A program made the translations under genes and the position numbers. The notes under the pieces are model-generated. The model worked only from the letters and a program-made list of their open reading frames with translations. It did not search any database and was not told where the DNA came from. Source: Crossiella equi (GTDB lineage Bacteria > Actinomycetota > Actinomycetes > Mycobacteriales > Pseudonocardiaceae). From it: 64,000 nucleotides of DNA. This document shows positions 18,147 to 26,739 of this stretch, one piece after another; position 1 is the first letter of the stretch, and each line of letters begins with the position of its first letter. The stretch spans positions 5,689,786-5,753,785 of the forward strand of contig NZ_JAGIOO010000001.1 of assembly GCF_017876755.1 (NCBI RefSeq), given 5' to 3'.

Positions 18147-18430
18147 GCTTGCTTGACACGACGGTTGGCCACCACGAGACCACCGCTCTGGTGGTGGCCC
18201 AGCCGAAACAGCCGGACGACCCCGGCGGCCGCGGCGAGGACTTCGGCAAGTCCAGCCCGGTGGCCCTCGTCCTGCTGATCCTGTTCTTCGTCGCGGTCGG
18301 CTTCCTGGTGCGCTCGATGAACAAGCACCTGCGCAAGCTCCCGGCCAGCTTCGACAAGGACGCCCCGGAGGCGGAGACCCCCGCCGAGGCGACCGAGGAG
18401 CCCAAGGCGAAGACCGCCCCGGAGGCCTGA
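18143..18430 (+). CDS. Small single-pass membrane protein (Rv1083-like)
   Basis: A 95-residue protein: a soluble N-terminus, one transmembrane helix (about 40-58; [19 protein letters not shown]) followed by [11 protein letters not shown] and a Glu/Ala/Pro-rich tail. The ATG at 18143 overlaps the mca stop by 4 bases, so translation is coupled. It fits the position and form of Rv1083. Function unknown; a link to mycothiol conjugate handling is only suggested by coupling. Confidence 0.85.
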   Translation: MSLLDTTVGHHETTALVVAQPKQPDDPGGRGEDFGKSSPVALVLLILFFVAVGFLVRSMNKHLRKLPASFDKDAPEAETPAEATEEPKAKTAPEA

Positions 18431-18444
18431 TCCCGGGAGCACCC

Positions 18445-18469
18445 AGCCCGCGCCGGACCGGCGCGGGCT
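18445..18469. terminator. Terminator hairpin between the mca operon and the RNA repair operon
   Basis: AGCCCGCGCC (18445-18454) pairs with GGCGCGGGCT (18460-18469), with a GGACC loop, at a convergent junction. Confidence 0.8.
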
Positions 18470-18489
18470 TCGGCGTGCCCGGGCCCGGC

Positions 18490-19248
18490 TCAGCTCGGCC
18501 GCGAGGCCACCACCAGCGCGTGCAGCTCGTCGTGCGCGGTCGGCTCGGTCGGCAGCGAGCTCGCCTGTTCGGCCAGGTCCAGGCGTTCCAGCCCGTCCAG
18601 CACGTCCTCGGCCAGGGCCTCCTCCGACGGCGCGCCCGGCACGTCCGCCAGCGGCCGGTGCTCGCCCTCGACCTTGGCCGCGATGAGCTCCGGCAGGTAC
18701 GCGGGCCCGCCCTGGGCCGCCAGCAGCGACGGCAGGTGGGCCAGCACCTGGCCGGTGCGCATCAGGTGCATCCCGGTGAGCAGCGCGCGGAAGGTGTAGA
18801 GCAGCGGTTTCAGCTCGCCGTTGCGCTCGAAGAGCCGCCACTGGTTCTTCGCGAAGCCCCGGTAGTGGTTGGCGTGCTGGCTGGTCAGGAATTTCGGCGC
18901 CAGGCCGACCAGCTGCTGGTGCAGCTCGGTGCTGTGCACGACCAGCGGGGAGAGCAGCTGCTCAGCCACGTAACCGTTGGGGCGCAACAACAACCGGGCG
19001 AACTTGGCGATGTCGTGGGTGACCAGGTCCAGCTCGGTGCCCTCGTGCTCCCACATCCGCTCGACCGTCTCCGGCCCGTACCGCAGGCCGGTCAGCTCGC
19101 TCGCGGCCAGCACGTGCACGCCCCGCAGGTCCACGTCCGAGTCCTTGGACGGGAACCCGTACAGGTGCGCGCCGGAGACGGTGGCGAAGACCACCGGGCG
19201 CTCGGCCTCGGCGACGATCGCCGCCAGCAGTGCGTAGTCGAGGTTCAC
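18490..19248 (-). CDS. YcgL-like predicted nucleotidyltransferase, RNA repair operon (copy B)
   Basis: A 252-residue protein of the Pol-beta-type nucleotidyltransferase superfamily. The fold signature is near the N-terminus: ATVSGAHLYGF, then the metal-binding Asp38-x-Asp40 in KDSDVDLRGV. Unlike copy A, the canonical Gly-Ser of the first motif is Gly26-Ala27. ELDLVTHDIAKF may give the third carboxylate. It starts at a GTG overlapping the stop of copy A (GTGA) and is last of four coupled genes after hen1, pnkp and copy A. A role in adding or removing nucleotides at RNA ends is inferred from context; I know of no tested function. Confidence 0.75.
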   Translation of the reverse strand: MNLDYALLAAIVAEAERPVVFATVSGAHLYGFPSKDSDVDLRGVHVLAASELTGLRYGPETVERMWEHEGTELDLVTHDIAKFARLLLRPNGYVAEQLLSPLVVHSTELHQQLVGLAPKFLTSQHANHYRGFAKNQWRLFERNGELKPLLYTFRALLTGMHLMRTGQVLAHLPSLLAAQGGPAYLPELIAAKVEGEHRPLADVPGAPSEEALAEDVLDGLERLDLAEQASSLPTEPTAHDELHALVVASRPS

Positions 19249-19937
19249 GTCAGCTTCCCTTCCACGGACCGGCGGCGCACCGACACCAGCCACCGCTCCA
19301 CCGCCGCGCGGTCGGGCATCGGGGCCAGCGGACTGTCCGCCTCGGCCAGCTCGATGTCGGCGAACAGGCCGACCGCGCGCGTGCGCACGGTGTCCCAGTC
19401 GCGTTCACCGGCCTTGACCGACAGCAGCTCCTCGCGGTGCGCCCGCGCGTCGACCACCAGCTCGCCGGTGCGCACCAGGTGCTCGCCGACCAGCAGCAGG
19501 CGCAGGCTGTGCATGACCTGCTTCCACTTCAGCTCACCGCCCTCGGCCAGCGCGGCGGCGGCCCGGGTGAGCTGCTGCTCGGTGGCCCGGCGGAAGGACT
19601 TCACCGCGCGCTGGGACAGGAACGCGGGCAGCAGCTCCCGCAGCTCCCGTCCCGCGTCGGTGCACTCCTCCACCAGGGGCGTGACCAGCAGCTCCAGCAC
19701 GGTCGGGTTGGCCTTGAGCGCCAGCAGGCAGAAGTGCTCCACCTCCCAGCTCAACCGCTCCGGCTGCGGCCCCTCCACGCTGTCCGGCGGCTTCACCATG
19801 CCCCAGAACAGCTCGGTCGGCGCCGCGTACACCCCGCGGCGGTCCTCGTCGGAGTCCGGCCCGGCCAGCCCGTAGGCCTGCGAACCGATCACCGCGGACA
19901 GGATCGTGTGCTCCCGCACCAGGTCCAGGACGATCAC
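19245..19937 (-). CDS. YcgL-like predicted nucleotidyltransferase, RNA repair operon (copy A)
   Basis: A 230-residue paralogue of the following gene. It has a complete Pol-beta-type signature: Gly18-Ser19 in VIGSQAYGLAG and Asp30-x-Asp32 in DSDEDRRGVY, with Glu in SWEVEHFCLL as a candidate third carboxylate. A helical C-terminal half (LKWKQVMHSLRLLLVGEHL) resembles the substrate-side helices of minimal nucleotidyltransferases. Its GTG start overlaps the pnkp stop by 4 bases, and its stop overlaps the start of copy B. Likely works with Pnkp and Hen1 on damaged RNA; substrate unknown. Confidence 0.78.
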   Translation of the reverse strand: MIVLDLVREHTILSAVIGSQAYGLAGPDSDEDRRGVYAAPTELFWGMVKPPDSVEGPQPERLSWEVEHFCLLALKANPTVLELLVTPLVEECTDAGRELRELLPAFLSQRAVKSFRRATEQQLTRAAAALAEGGELKWKQVMHSLRLLLVGEHLVRTGELVVDARAHREELLSVKAGERDWDTVRTRAVGLFADIELAEADSPLAPMPDRAAVERWLVSVRRRSVEGKLT

Positions 19938-22471
19938 AGCCGCGGGTCCACCGGCTCGGACTCCAGCGCCAGCACCGCGAACACGCACTCGTGCACGCGC
20001 CACATCGGCTCCCCGGCCGCCAGCCGGTCCAGGCCTTCCACACCCAGCGCGTACTCGCGCAGCGCCAGCGAGCGCTTGCCGGAGACCTTGCGCTTGCGCA
20101 CCTGCGCCAGGCTGGCCGGTTCGGTGTAGTCCGGTCCGTAGACCAGCCGCAGGTACTCCCGCCCGCGCACCTTCAAGCCCGGCTGCACCAGTCCTCGCTT
20201 TCCCCGGCTCACGTTCGCCGCCGGTTTGACCACCATGCCCTCGCCGCCCTCGGCGGTGAGCTGCTCCCACCACCGCACGGCGTGCTCCACCGACGCCGGG
20301 TCCTCAAGATCCACCAACACGTTCCTGGTCCTGGTGAACAGGCCGGGCGCCGAGGCGATCATCTTGTCAGCCAGCCCGAGGTGCCAGGCGTGCGGCTTGC
20401 CCGCGTGGTTGGCGCCCTCCGAGGCGAGCACCTGGAACACCGCCAGGCGCACCCCGGCCAGGCCGTCCACCGGCCAGCAGTAGCGCTGGTGCGCACGCGT
20501 GAACGCGGCCGCGTTCGCCGCCCGGGACTCGGTGCGCGCCAACAGCTCCGCCACCTCCAGGCCCCGACCGGCGGCGGCCCGCAGCACGTCCGCGGCCACC
20601 GGCAGCGAGGCCGCAGCGGCCGCGCCGACCGCCGCGTACTGCTCGCGGATCAGCCCGGCCGCCTTCGCGCTCCACGGCAGCAGCTCGGCGTCCAGCAGCA
20701 GCCAGCCGGTGTCCAGCTCCCGCCACAGCCCGGCCTCGGTGACCGCCTCGCGCACCAGGTCCAGCAGCTGCCCGTCGCGCTCGTCGCCGAAGAACGCCCG
20801 GCCGGTGCGGGTGTGCACCGCGCCCGGTCCGGCGACGCCGAACCGCGCCAGCGCGGTCTCGGAGTCGCGGCACACCAGCAGCACCGCCCGCGAGCCCATG
20901 TGCTTCTCCTCGCACAGCAGCTCGCGCACGCCCTCGTTCCCGTACGCGGTGAAGGCCTCCGCCGGGTGCTCCAGCAGGTCCGGCAACGCCGAGGAGCTGA
21001 CCGGGGCCATGGTCGGCGGCAGGTACACCAGCCAGCGCGGGTCCAGCGCGAACCGGCTCATCACCTCCAGCGCGGCGGCCGCGTGCTCGGCGGTCACCGT
21101 GACCCGGCCGTGCAGCCTGGTCTCGATGACCCGCTTGCCCGCCACGTCGGAGAGCTCCAGCAGGTGCGCCTCGCGCTCCGGCGGCGCGGGCGGGAGCAGC
21201 GGCCTGGTCGGCTCGTACCAGACCTTCTCCGAGGGCACCGAGACCACCTCGCGCTCCGGGTAGCGCAGCGCGGTGAGCCTGTTGCCGAACACCGCGCCGG
21301 TGTCCAGGCACATCGTGCCGTTGACCCACTCCACCTCCGGGACCGGCGTGTGGCCGTAGAGCACCATGGCCCGGCCCCGGTAGTCGTTGGCCCACGGGTA
21401 GCGCACCGGCAGGCCGTACTCGTCGGTCTCGCCGGTGGTGTCGCCGTAGAGCGCGAAGCCGCGCACCCGCCCGGAGGCGCGGCCGTGGAAGGCCTCGGGC
21501 AGACCGGCGTGCGCGACCACGAGCCTGCCGCCGTCCAGCACGTAGTGCGAGACCAGCGAGTAGCAGAACCGCTCGACCTCGCGGCGGAACTCCTCGGTCT
21601 CCGCGCCCAGCTGCTCCAGGGACTCGGCCAGGCCGTACCGCACGGTGACCTTGGCGCCGGAGAGCGCGCGGTGCAGCTTCTGCTCGTGGTTGCCGCACAC
21701 CGACAGCGCGGTGCCCGCCCGCACCATGCCCATGGCCAGGCGCAGCACGCCCGGGGTGTCCGGGCCGCGGTCGACCAGGTCGCCGACGAAGACCGCGGTG
21801 CGGCCCTCCGGGTGGCTGGCGCCGGTCGCGCGGCCGAGCTCGTCGCGGTCGAGCACCCAGCCCAGCTCGGTGAGCAGCGACTCCAGCTCGCCGCGGCAGC
21901 CGTGCACGTCGCCGATCACGTCGAACGGGCCGGTCAGCTCGCTGCGGTCGTTGACCAGCGGCTCCACCACGATGCTCGCCGCGTCCACCTCGTCCTGGCT
22001 GTGCAGGACGTGCACGCGCTTGAGGCCCTCGCGGGCGAGGTGTTTGCGCGAGCGGCGCAGCTGCGAGGCCTGGCGGCCGATCACGTCCGCGCCGAACGCG
22101 CGGTCCGGCCGCTGGGCGTTGCGCGCGAGGCACACGCTCTCCGGCAGGTCCAGCACGATGGCCACCGGCAGCACGTGGTGCTCCCGGGCCAGCTTGATCA
22201 GGCTGGCCCGCGAGGCCTGCTGCACGTTGGTCGCGTCGACGACCGTGAGCAGCCCCGCCTTCAGCCGCAGGCCCGCCACGTGGTTCAGCGCGTCGAAGGC
22301 GGCCGCGGTGGCGCCCTGGTTGTTCCCGTCGTCGCTGACCAGGCCGCGGAAGAAGTCGCTGGAGAGCACCTGGGTGGGCTTGAAGTGCTTGGCGGCGAAG
22401 CTGGACTTGCCCGAGCCGGACACACCGATGAGCAGCACCAGGGACTTGTCGGGCAGGTTCAGGACGGTCAT
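19934..22471 (-). CDS. pnkp: Bacterial RNA repair protein Pnkp (kinase-phosphatase-ligase)
   Basis: An 845-residue three-domain enzyme that heals and seals broken RNA. Domain 1 (1-170) is a P-loop 5'-OH polynucleotide kinase (GVSGSGKSS, Lys22; VVDATN). Domain 2 (180-400) is a binuclear metallophosphoesterase for 2',3'-ends (GDVHG 187-191, GDLVDRGP 230-237, GNHE 260-263, YGHTPVP). Domain 3 (about 430-845) is an adenylyltransferase with Lys523 in EEKHMGS as the AMP-accepting lysine and EGMVVKP as motif IV. Length and order match Clostridium thermocellum Pnkp. The ATG overlaps the hen1 stop (ATGA), and the product depends on Hen1 for sealing in studied systems. Confidence 0.95.
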   Translation of the reverse strand: MTVLNLPDKSLVLLIGVSGSGKSSFAAKHFKPTQVLSSDFFRGLVSDDGNNQGATAAAFDALNHVAGLRLKAGLLTVVDATNVQQASRASLIKLAREHHVLPVAIVLDLPESVCLARNAQRPDRAFGADVIGRQASQLRRSRKHLAREGLKRVHVLHSQDEVDAASIVVEPLVNDRSELTGPFDVIGDVHGCRGELESLLTELGWVLDRDELGRATGASHPEGRTAVFVGDLVDRGPDTPGVLRLAMGMVRAGTALSVCGNHEQKLHRALSGAKVTVRYGLAESLEQLGAETEEFRREVERFCYSLVSHYVLDGGRLVVAHAGLPEAFHGRASGRVRGFALYGDTTGETDEYGLPVRYPWANDYRGRAMVLYGHTPVPEVEWVNGTMCLDTGAVFGNRLTALRYPEREVVSVPSEKVWYEPTRPLLPPAPPEREAHLLELSDVAGKRVIETRLHGRVTVTAEHAAAALEVMSRFALDPRWLVYLPPTMAPVSSSALPDLLEHPAEAFTAYGNEGVRELLCEEKHMGSRAVLLVCRDSETALARFGVAGPGAVHTRTGRAFFGDERDGQLLDLVREAVTEAGLWRELDTGWLLLDAELLPWSAKAAGLIREQYAAVGAAAAASLPVAADVLRAAAGRGLEVAELLARTESRAANAAAFTRAHQRYCWPVDGLAGVRLAVFQVLASEGANHAGKPHAWHLGLADKMIASAPGLFTRTRNVLVDLEDPASVEHAVRWWEQLTAEGGEGMVVKPAANVSRGKRGLVQPGLKVRGREYLRLVYGPDYTEPASLAQVRKRKVSGKRSLALREYALGVEGLDRLAAGEPMWRVHECVFAVLALESEPVDPRL

Positions 22472-23868
22472 GCGGTCACCTCGGTGCGGCGGAACAGGGC
22501 GAACTGGGTCGGGGCACCGGCCTCGGGGTCCTCGGGGCCGATGGAGCGGAACTCCACGGCGTAGCCGTACCGCTCCGCCACCCCGTGCGCCCAGGACCGG
22601 AACTCGGCCCGGGTCCACTCGAAGCGGTGGTCGGTGTGCCGGAAGCCGCCCGGTGGCAGGCCCGGGAACAGCGGGTTGTACTCGACGTTCGGCGTGGTCA
22701 CCAGCACCGCGCCGGGCTTGGCCGCACCGAAGACGGCGTGCGCCAGCGCGGGCAGCCGCGGCGGGTCGACGTGCTCGACGACCTCCATCAGCACGGCCGC
22801 GTCGAAGCCGCGCACGTCCGGGTCGAGATAGGTCAGCGCGGACTGCTTGAGCCGCACCCGCGCCGCCACCTGCTCGGGCACTCGGTCCAGGTGCAGGCGG
22901 TACTCCGCGCTGGCCAGGGCGCGCGCGGACACGTCCACACCCAGGATCCGGGTGAACCGCGGGTCCTGGAACAGCTCGCGCAGCAGCGCGCCGCTGCCGC
23001 AGCCCAGGTCCACCACCTCTCGCGCGTGCAGCTCGTGCAGCGCGGCCAGGACGGCGGCGCGCCGGGCCGCCGACAGCGACTCCCGGGCCGGGGTCTCGGT
23101 GACCGCGGCCTCGGCCAGCGCGCTGTCCAGCTCCTCGGCACCGGTGTCCTCGGCCTCGGCCAGGCGGGTCAGCGCGGACTCCACCAGCGGACGGCGGTGC
23201 TTCAGGTAGCGGCGGCTGACCAGCTCGCGCTCCGGGTGCCCGGCCAGCCAGTCCCCGCCCGCCCGCAGCAGCTTGTCCACCTCGTCCTCGGCCACCCAGT
23301 AGTGCTTGGCGTTGTCCAGCACCGGGAGCAGCACGTAGAGGTGGTTGAGGGCGTCGGCCAGCCGCAGCGTGCCGGTCAGGCGCAGGTCCACGTACGGCGA
23401 GTCACCCCAGCCCGGCATCGGCACCGGGGTTGCCTCGACGGTCCAGCCCAGGGGCGCGAACAGCCGCTCGACCAGGTCCGGCCCACCGTGGCAGGGCACC
23501 GCGGGCAGGTGCACGGCCAGCGGGATCGGCGTGGCGGCCAGCTCCGGCTTGGCCTCGCAGCGGCCGCCCAGCGCGGTGCGGAACACCTTGCCCAGGGCCA
23601 CCGCCAGCATCGAGGAGGCCACGTACGGCCGGTCGTTGACGTAGCGGCCGAGGCTGAACGCGGTGTTGTCCCGGCCACGCCGCACCAGCTCGACCGGGTC
23701 CAGCTCCAGCAGCAGCGCGACCGTGGTCTCCGCTGGCTCCGCCACGGGGTAGAAGACGTGGGCGGACCCGGCCGCGACCGCGAAGGTCTGCACGCGGCCG
23801 GGATGCTTGTGCAGCAGGAAGCCGAGATCGGTCGCTGGCTGGTGGGACGTGGTCAGGGTGAGCAGCAC
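22468..23868 (-). CDS. hen1: Hen1, 3'-terminal RNA ribose 2'-O-methyltransferase
   Basis: A 466-residue partner of Pnkp. The N-terminal half (1-260) activates the Pnkp ligase module; the C-terminal half is a SAM methyltransferase (VVDLGCGSGALLREL) that methylates the 3'-terminal 2'-OH before sealing so that the repaired site resists re-cleavage. The manganese ligands are visible as Glu362, Glu365 and His366 in MEVVEHV, plus His414 in RHTDHRFEWTR. Their 52-residue spacing equals that of the C. thermocellum enzyme. It is the first gene of the repair operon, with a GTG start at 23868 and no strong ribosome site. Confidence 0.94.
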   Translation of the reverse strand: MLLTLTTSHQPATDLGFLLHKHPGRVQTFAVAAGSAHVFYPVAEPAETTVALLLELDPVELVRRGRDNTAFSLGRYVNDRPYVASSMLAVALGKVFRTALGGRCEAKPELAATPIPLAVHLPAVPCHGGPDLVERLFAPLGWTVEATPVPMPGWGDSPYVDLRLTGTLRLADALNHLYVLLPVLDNAKHYWVAEDEVDKLLRAGGDWLAGHPERELVSRRYLKHRRPLVESALTRLAEAEDTGAEELDSALAEAAVTETPARESLSAARRAAVLAALHELHAREVVDLGCGSGALLRELFQDPRFTRILGVDVSARALASAEYRLHLDRVPEQVAARVRLKQSALTYLDPDVRGFDAAVLMEVVEHVDPPRLPALAHAVFGAAKPGAVLVTTPNVEYNPLFPGLPPGGFRHTDHRFEWTRAEFRSWAHGVAERYGYAVEFRSIGPEDPEAGAPTQFALFRRTEVTA

Positions 23869-23979
23869 GAAGAGGCAGTATTCCCGTCCGCGCTGTTCAG
23901 CGCCTGTGGTTTAGCCGCCCGGACCACGCCTGCTGAAGGAGATGGGTATCGGGCGGCTGGCCGGGCCCGCCCCGGTCGG

Positions 23980-25296
23980 CTACTCGGCGTCGCGGATCGC
24001 CGACTCCAGCACGTCCAGGCCCTCGGCCAGCAGGTCCTCGCCGATCACCAGCGGCGGCAGCAGGCGCACCACGTTGCCGTAGGTGCCGCAGGTCAGCACG
24101 ATCACGCCGTTCGCGTGGCAGTTGGCCGCGACCCGCTTGGCCAGGTCGGCGTCCGGGGTCTTGTCCGCGCCGACGAACTCGACCGCGAGCATCGCGCCCC
24201 GGCCCCGCACCTCGCCGATCGACGGGGTGGTCGCGGCCAGCGCGCGCAGCCGTCCGCCCGCCTGGTCCTCGATCCGGCGGGCGGCCGAGAGCAGGTCCAG
24301 CTCGCGCATCCGGTCGATCGTGGCCAGGGCGGCGGCGCAGGCCAGCGGGTTGCCGCCGTAGGTGCCGCCCAGGCCGCCCGGGTGCACCGCGGACATGATC
24401 TCCGCGCGGCCGGTGACCGCGGCCAGCGGCATACCGCCCGCGATGCCCTTGGCCGTGGTGACCAGGTCCGGGACCACGCCCTCCCGGTTGACCGCGAACC
24501 AGTCGCCGGTGCGGCAGAAGCCGGTCTGGATCTCGTCGGCGATGAACACCGCGCCGTTGGCCGTGCTCCACGTGCTCAGCGCGGGCAGGAAGCCCTCGGC
24601 CGGGACGACGAAACCGCCCTCGCCCTGGATGGGCTCGATCAGCACCGCGGCCACGTTCGAGGCGCCGACCTGCGCCTCGATCGTCTCGATCGCGCGCTGG
24701 GCCGCCTCCTGACCGGACAGGCCGTCGCGGTACGGGTAGGACATCGGCACCCGGTACACCTCGGGCGCGAACGGCCCGAAGCCCTGCTTGTACGGCATGT
24801 TCTTCGCGGTCAGCGCCATGGTGAGGTTGGTGCGGCCGTGGTAGGCGTGGTCGAAGACCACCACCGCCTGCCGCCCGGTGGCACAGCGGGCGATCTTGAC
24901 CGCGTTCTCCACCGCCTCCGCGCCGGTGTTGAGCAGCGCCGAGCGCTTCTCGAAGTCACCGGGCAGCAGCGCGTTGAGCTCCTCGCACACCCGCACGTAG
25001 CTCTCGTACGGGTTGACCATCGCGCAGGTGTGCGTGAACTTCGCGGCCTGCTCCGCGATCGCGGCCGCGACCACCGGATCGGCGTTGCCCACGCCGGTGA
25101 CCGCGATGCCCGAGGCCAGGTCGATCAGCGAGTTGCCGTCGACATCGACCAGCACCCCACCGCGGGCCTCCGCGGCGAAGGCGGGCACGGTCACGCCGAT
25201 GCCGGGGGCGACCGCGCGTTCCTTGCGGGCCAGCAGGTCCGAGGACCTGGGGCCGGGCAGCGCGGTCACCAGCGAACGCTTCTGGGGCGGGGTCAT
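23980..25296 (-). CDS. gabT: 4-Aminobutyrate (or related omega-amino acid) aminotransferase
   Basis: A 438-residue class III PLP aminotransferase. Lys283 in TTAKGIAGG binds PLP, Asp254 in FIADEIQTGF contacts the pyridine nitrogen, NTGAEAVENAVKIAR and FDHAYHGRTNLTMALT are GABA-transaminase blocks. It transfers the amino group of GABA to 2-oxoglutarate, giving succinate semialdehyde. Its ATG overlaps the stop of the upstream permease (ATGA). No succinate-semialdehyde dehydrogenase gene is adjacent. Downstream, AGCCGCCCG (23913-23921) and CGGGCGGCT (23950-23958) could form a loose terminator stem. Confidence 0.9.
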   Translation of the reverse strand: MTPPQKRSLVTALPGPRSSDLLARKERAVAPGIGVTVPAFAAEARGGVLVDVDGNSLIDLASGIAVTGVGNADPVVAAAIAEQAAKFTHTCAMVNPYESYVRVCEELNALLPGDFEKRSALLNTGAEAVENAVKIARCATGRQAVVVFDHAYHGRTNLTMALTAKNMPYKQGFGPFAPEVYRVPMSYPYRDGLSGQEAAQRAIETIEAQVGASNVAAVLIEPIQGEGGFVVPAEGFLPALSTWSTANGAVFIADEIQTGFCRTGDWFAVNREGVVPDLVTTAKGIAGGMPLAAVTGRAEIMSAVHPGGLGGTYGGNPLACAAALATIDRMRELDLLSAARRIEDQAGGRLRALAATTPSIGEVRGRGAMLAVEFVGADKTPDADLAKRVAANCHANGVIVLTCGTYGNVVRLLPPLVIGEDLLAEGLDVLESAIRDAE

Positions 25297-26648
25297 GACA
25301 GGACGCTCCTCGACTGTCGTTGGCGCACAAGGGAAACCACCAGGACCACGGCCGCCACGCCGAGGCTTACCAGCAGCTGCGGGCGGGCGGCGGGGTCGAA
25401 CAGCATGCCGAGCAGCAGCGCGCCCATGGCGGCGATGCTCAGCCAGGTCAGGTACGGGAAGGCCCACATGCGCAGGGTCAGCAGCTCCGGCGACTCGCGC
25501 TCCAGCCGCCTGCGCAGGCGCAGCTGGGACACCGCGATCACCAGCCACACCAGCACCGCGATCGCGCCGGAGGAGTTGACCAGGAAGGTGAACACGTCCT
25601 GCGGGGCGAAGTAGTTCAGCGCCACGGTGGCGAAGCCGACGACGGTGGAGACCAGCACCGCGTTGCGCGGTGAACCGCCCTTGCCGAGCTTCCGCCAGGA
25701 CTTCGGCGCCTCACCGCGCCCGGCCAGCGAGAAGGCCATCCGGGAGGCGGTGTACAGGCCGGAGTTCAGGCAGGACAGCACCGAGGTCAGCACGATCACG
25801 TCCATCACGGTGGCCGCCCCGGGCAGGCCGAGCCGTTCCAGCACCGCCACGTACGGGCTGCGCGCCACGCTCGCGTCGTCGTGGGGCAGCAGCGTGACCA
25901 CCACCGCGATCGAGCCCAGGTAGAACACCAGGATCCGCCACACCACCGAGCGCACGGCCAGCCGCACCGAGCGCGCCGGGTCGGCCGACTCCCCGGCCGC
26001 GATGGTGGCGATCTCGGCGCCGAAGAAGGAGAAGACCACCACGAGCATCGCGGAGAACACCGGGCCGCCGCCGTTCGGGAAGAACCCGCCGTGGCCGACC
26101 AGGTTGGCGGTACCGGGTGAGTCCACCCCGGGCAGCGTGCCCGCGATCGCGGCCACGCCCAGCAGCAGGAACACCGTGATCGCGGCGACCTTGATCGAGG
26201 CGAACCAGAACTCGAACTCGCCGTAGGAGCGCACCGAGAACAGGTTCGTGGCGGTGAGCAGCACCATGAGCACCAGCGCCCAGGTCCACTGCGGCAGCAC
26301 CGGCAGCCAGCGGTGCACGATGGCCGCGCCCGCGGTGGCCTCGATGCCCACCGTGACCACCCAGAACCACCAGTACAGCCAGCCGATGGAGAACCCGGCC
26401 CAGCGCCCGATCGCGCGGTCGGCGTAGCTGGAGAACGAGCCGGTCTCCGGGGTGGCCGCGGACATCTCGCCGAGCATGCGCATGACCAGCACGACCAGCG
26501 CGCCCGCCACCGCGTAGGAGATGAGCACGGCCGGTCCGGCGGCGGCGATGGCCGCACCCGAGCCCACGAACAAGCCCGCGCCGATCACCCCGGCGATGGC
26601 GATCATCGACAGGTGCCGCTGCTGGAGGGTGTGCGCCAGTCCGCTCAT
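25293..26648 (-). CDS. gabP: Amino-acid permease, probably GABA uptake
   Basis: A 451-residue APC-superfamily transporter of the AAT type with about twelve transmembrane helices. The first-helix motif IAGVIGAGLFVGSG and GEMSAATPETGSFSSYADR, GESADPARSVRLAVRSV and NSGLYTASRM are characteristic. It is translationally coupled to gabT, so GABA or a related omega-amino acid is the likely substrate. The ATG at 26648 faces the PucR regulator across a 91-base divergent gap. The APC family is certain; the exact substrate is inferred. Confidence 0.86.
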   Translation of the reverse strand: MSGLAHTLQQRHLSMIAIAGVIGAGLFVGSGAAIAAAGPAVLISYAVAGALVVLVMRMLGEMSAATPETGSFSSYADRAIGRWAGFSIGWLYWWFWVVTVGIEATAGAAIVHRWLPVLPQWTWALVLMVLLTATNLFSVRSYGEFEFWFASIKVAAITVFLLLGVAAIAGTLPGVDSPGTANLVGHGGFFPNGGGPVFSAMLVVVFSFFGAEIATIAAGESADPARSVRLAVRSVVWRILVFYLGSIAVVVTLLPHDDASVARSPYVAVLERLGLPGAATVMDVIVLTSVLSCLNSGLYTASRMAFSLAGRGEAPKSWRKLGKGGSPRNAVLVSTVVGFATVALNYFAPQDVFTFLVNSSGAIAVLVWLVIAVSQLRLRRRLERESPELLTLRMWAFPYLTWLSIAAMGALLLGMLFDPAARPQLLVSLGVAAVVLVVSLVRQRQSRSVLS

Positions 26649-26739
26649 GGGACCTGAGTGTGGGTGCGGCCACAGTCGGCGTGAAGTGGACGGACTGGCT
26701 AGGTTCGACGGGCAACCACTCCAGTCTGTAGGGGTACCG

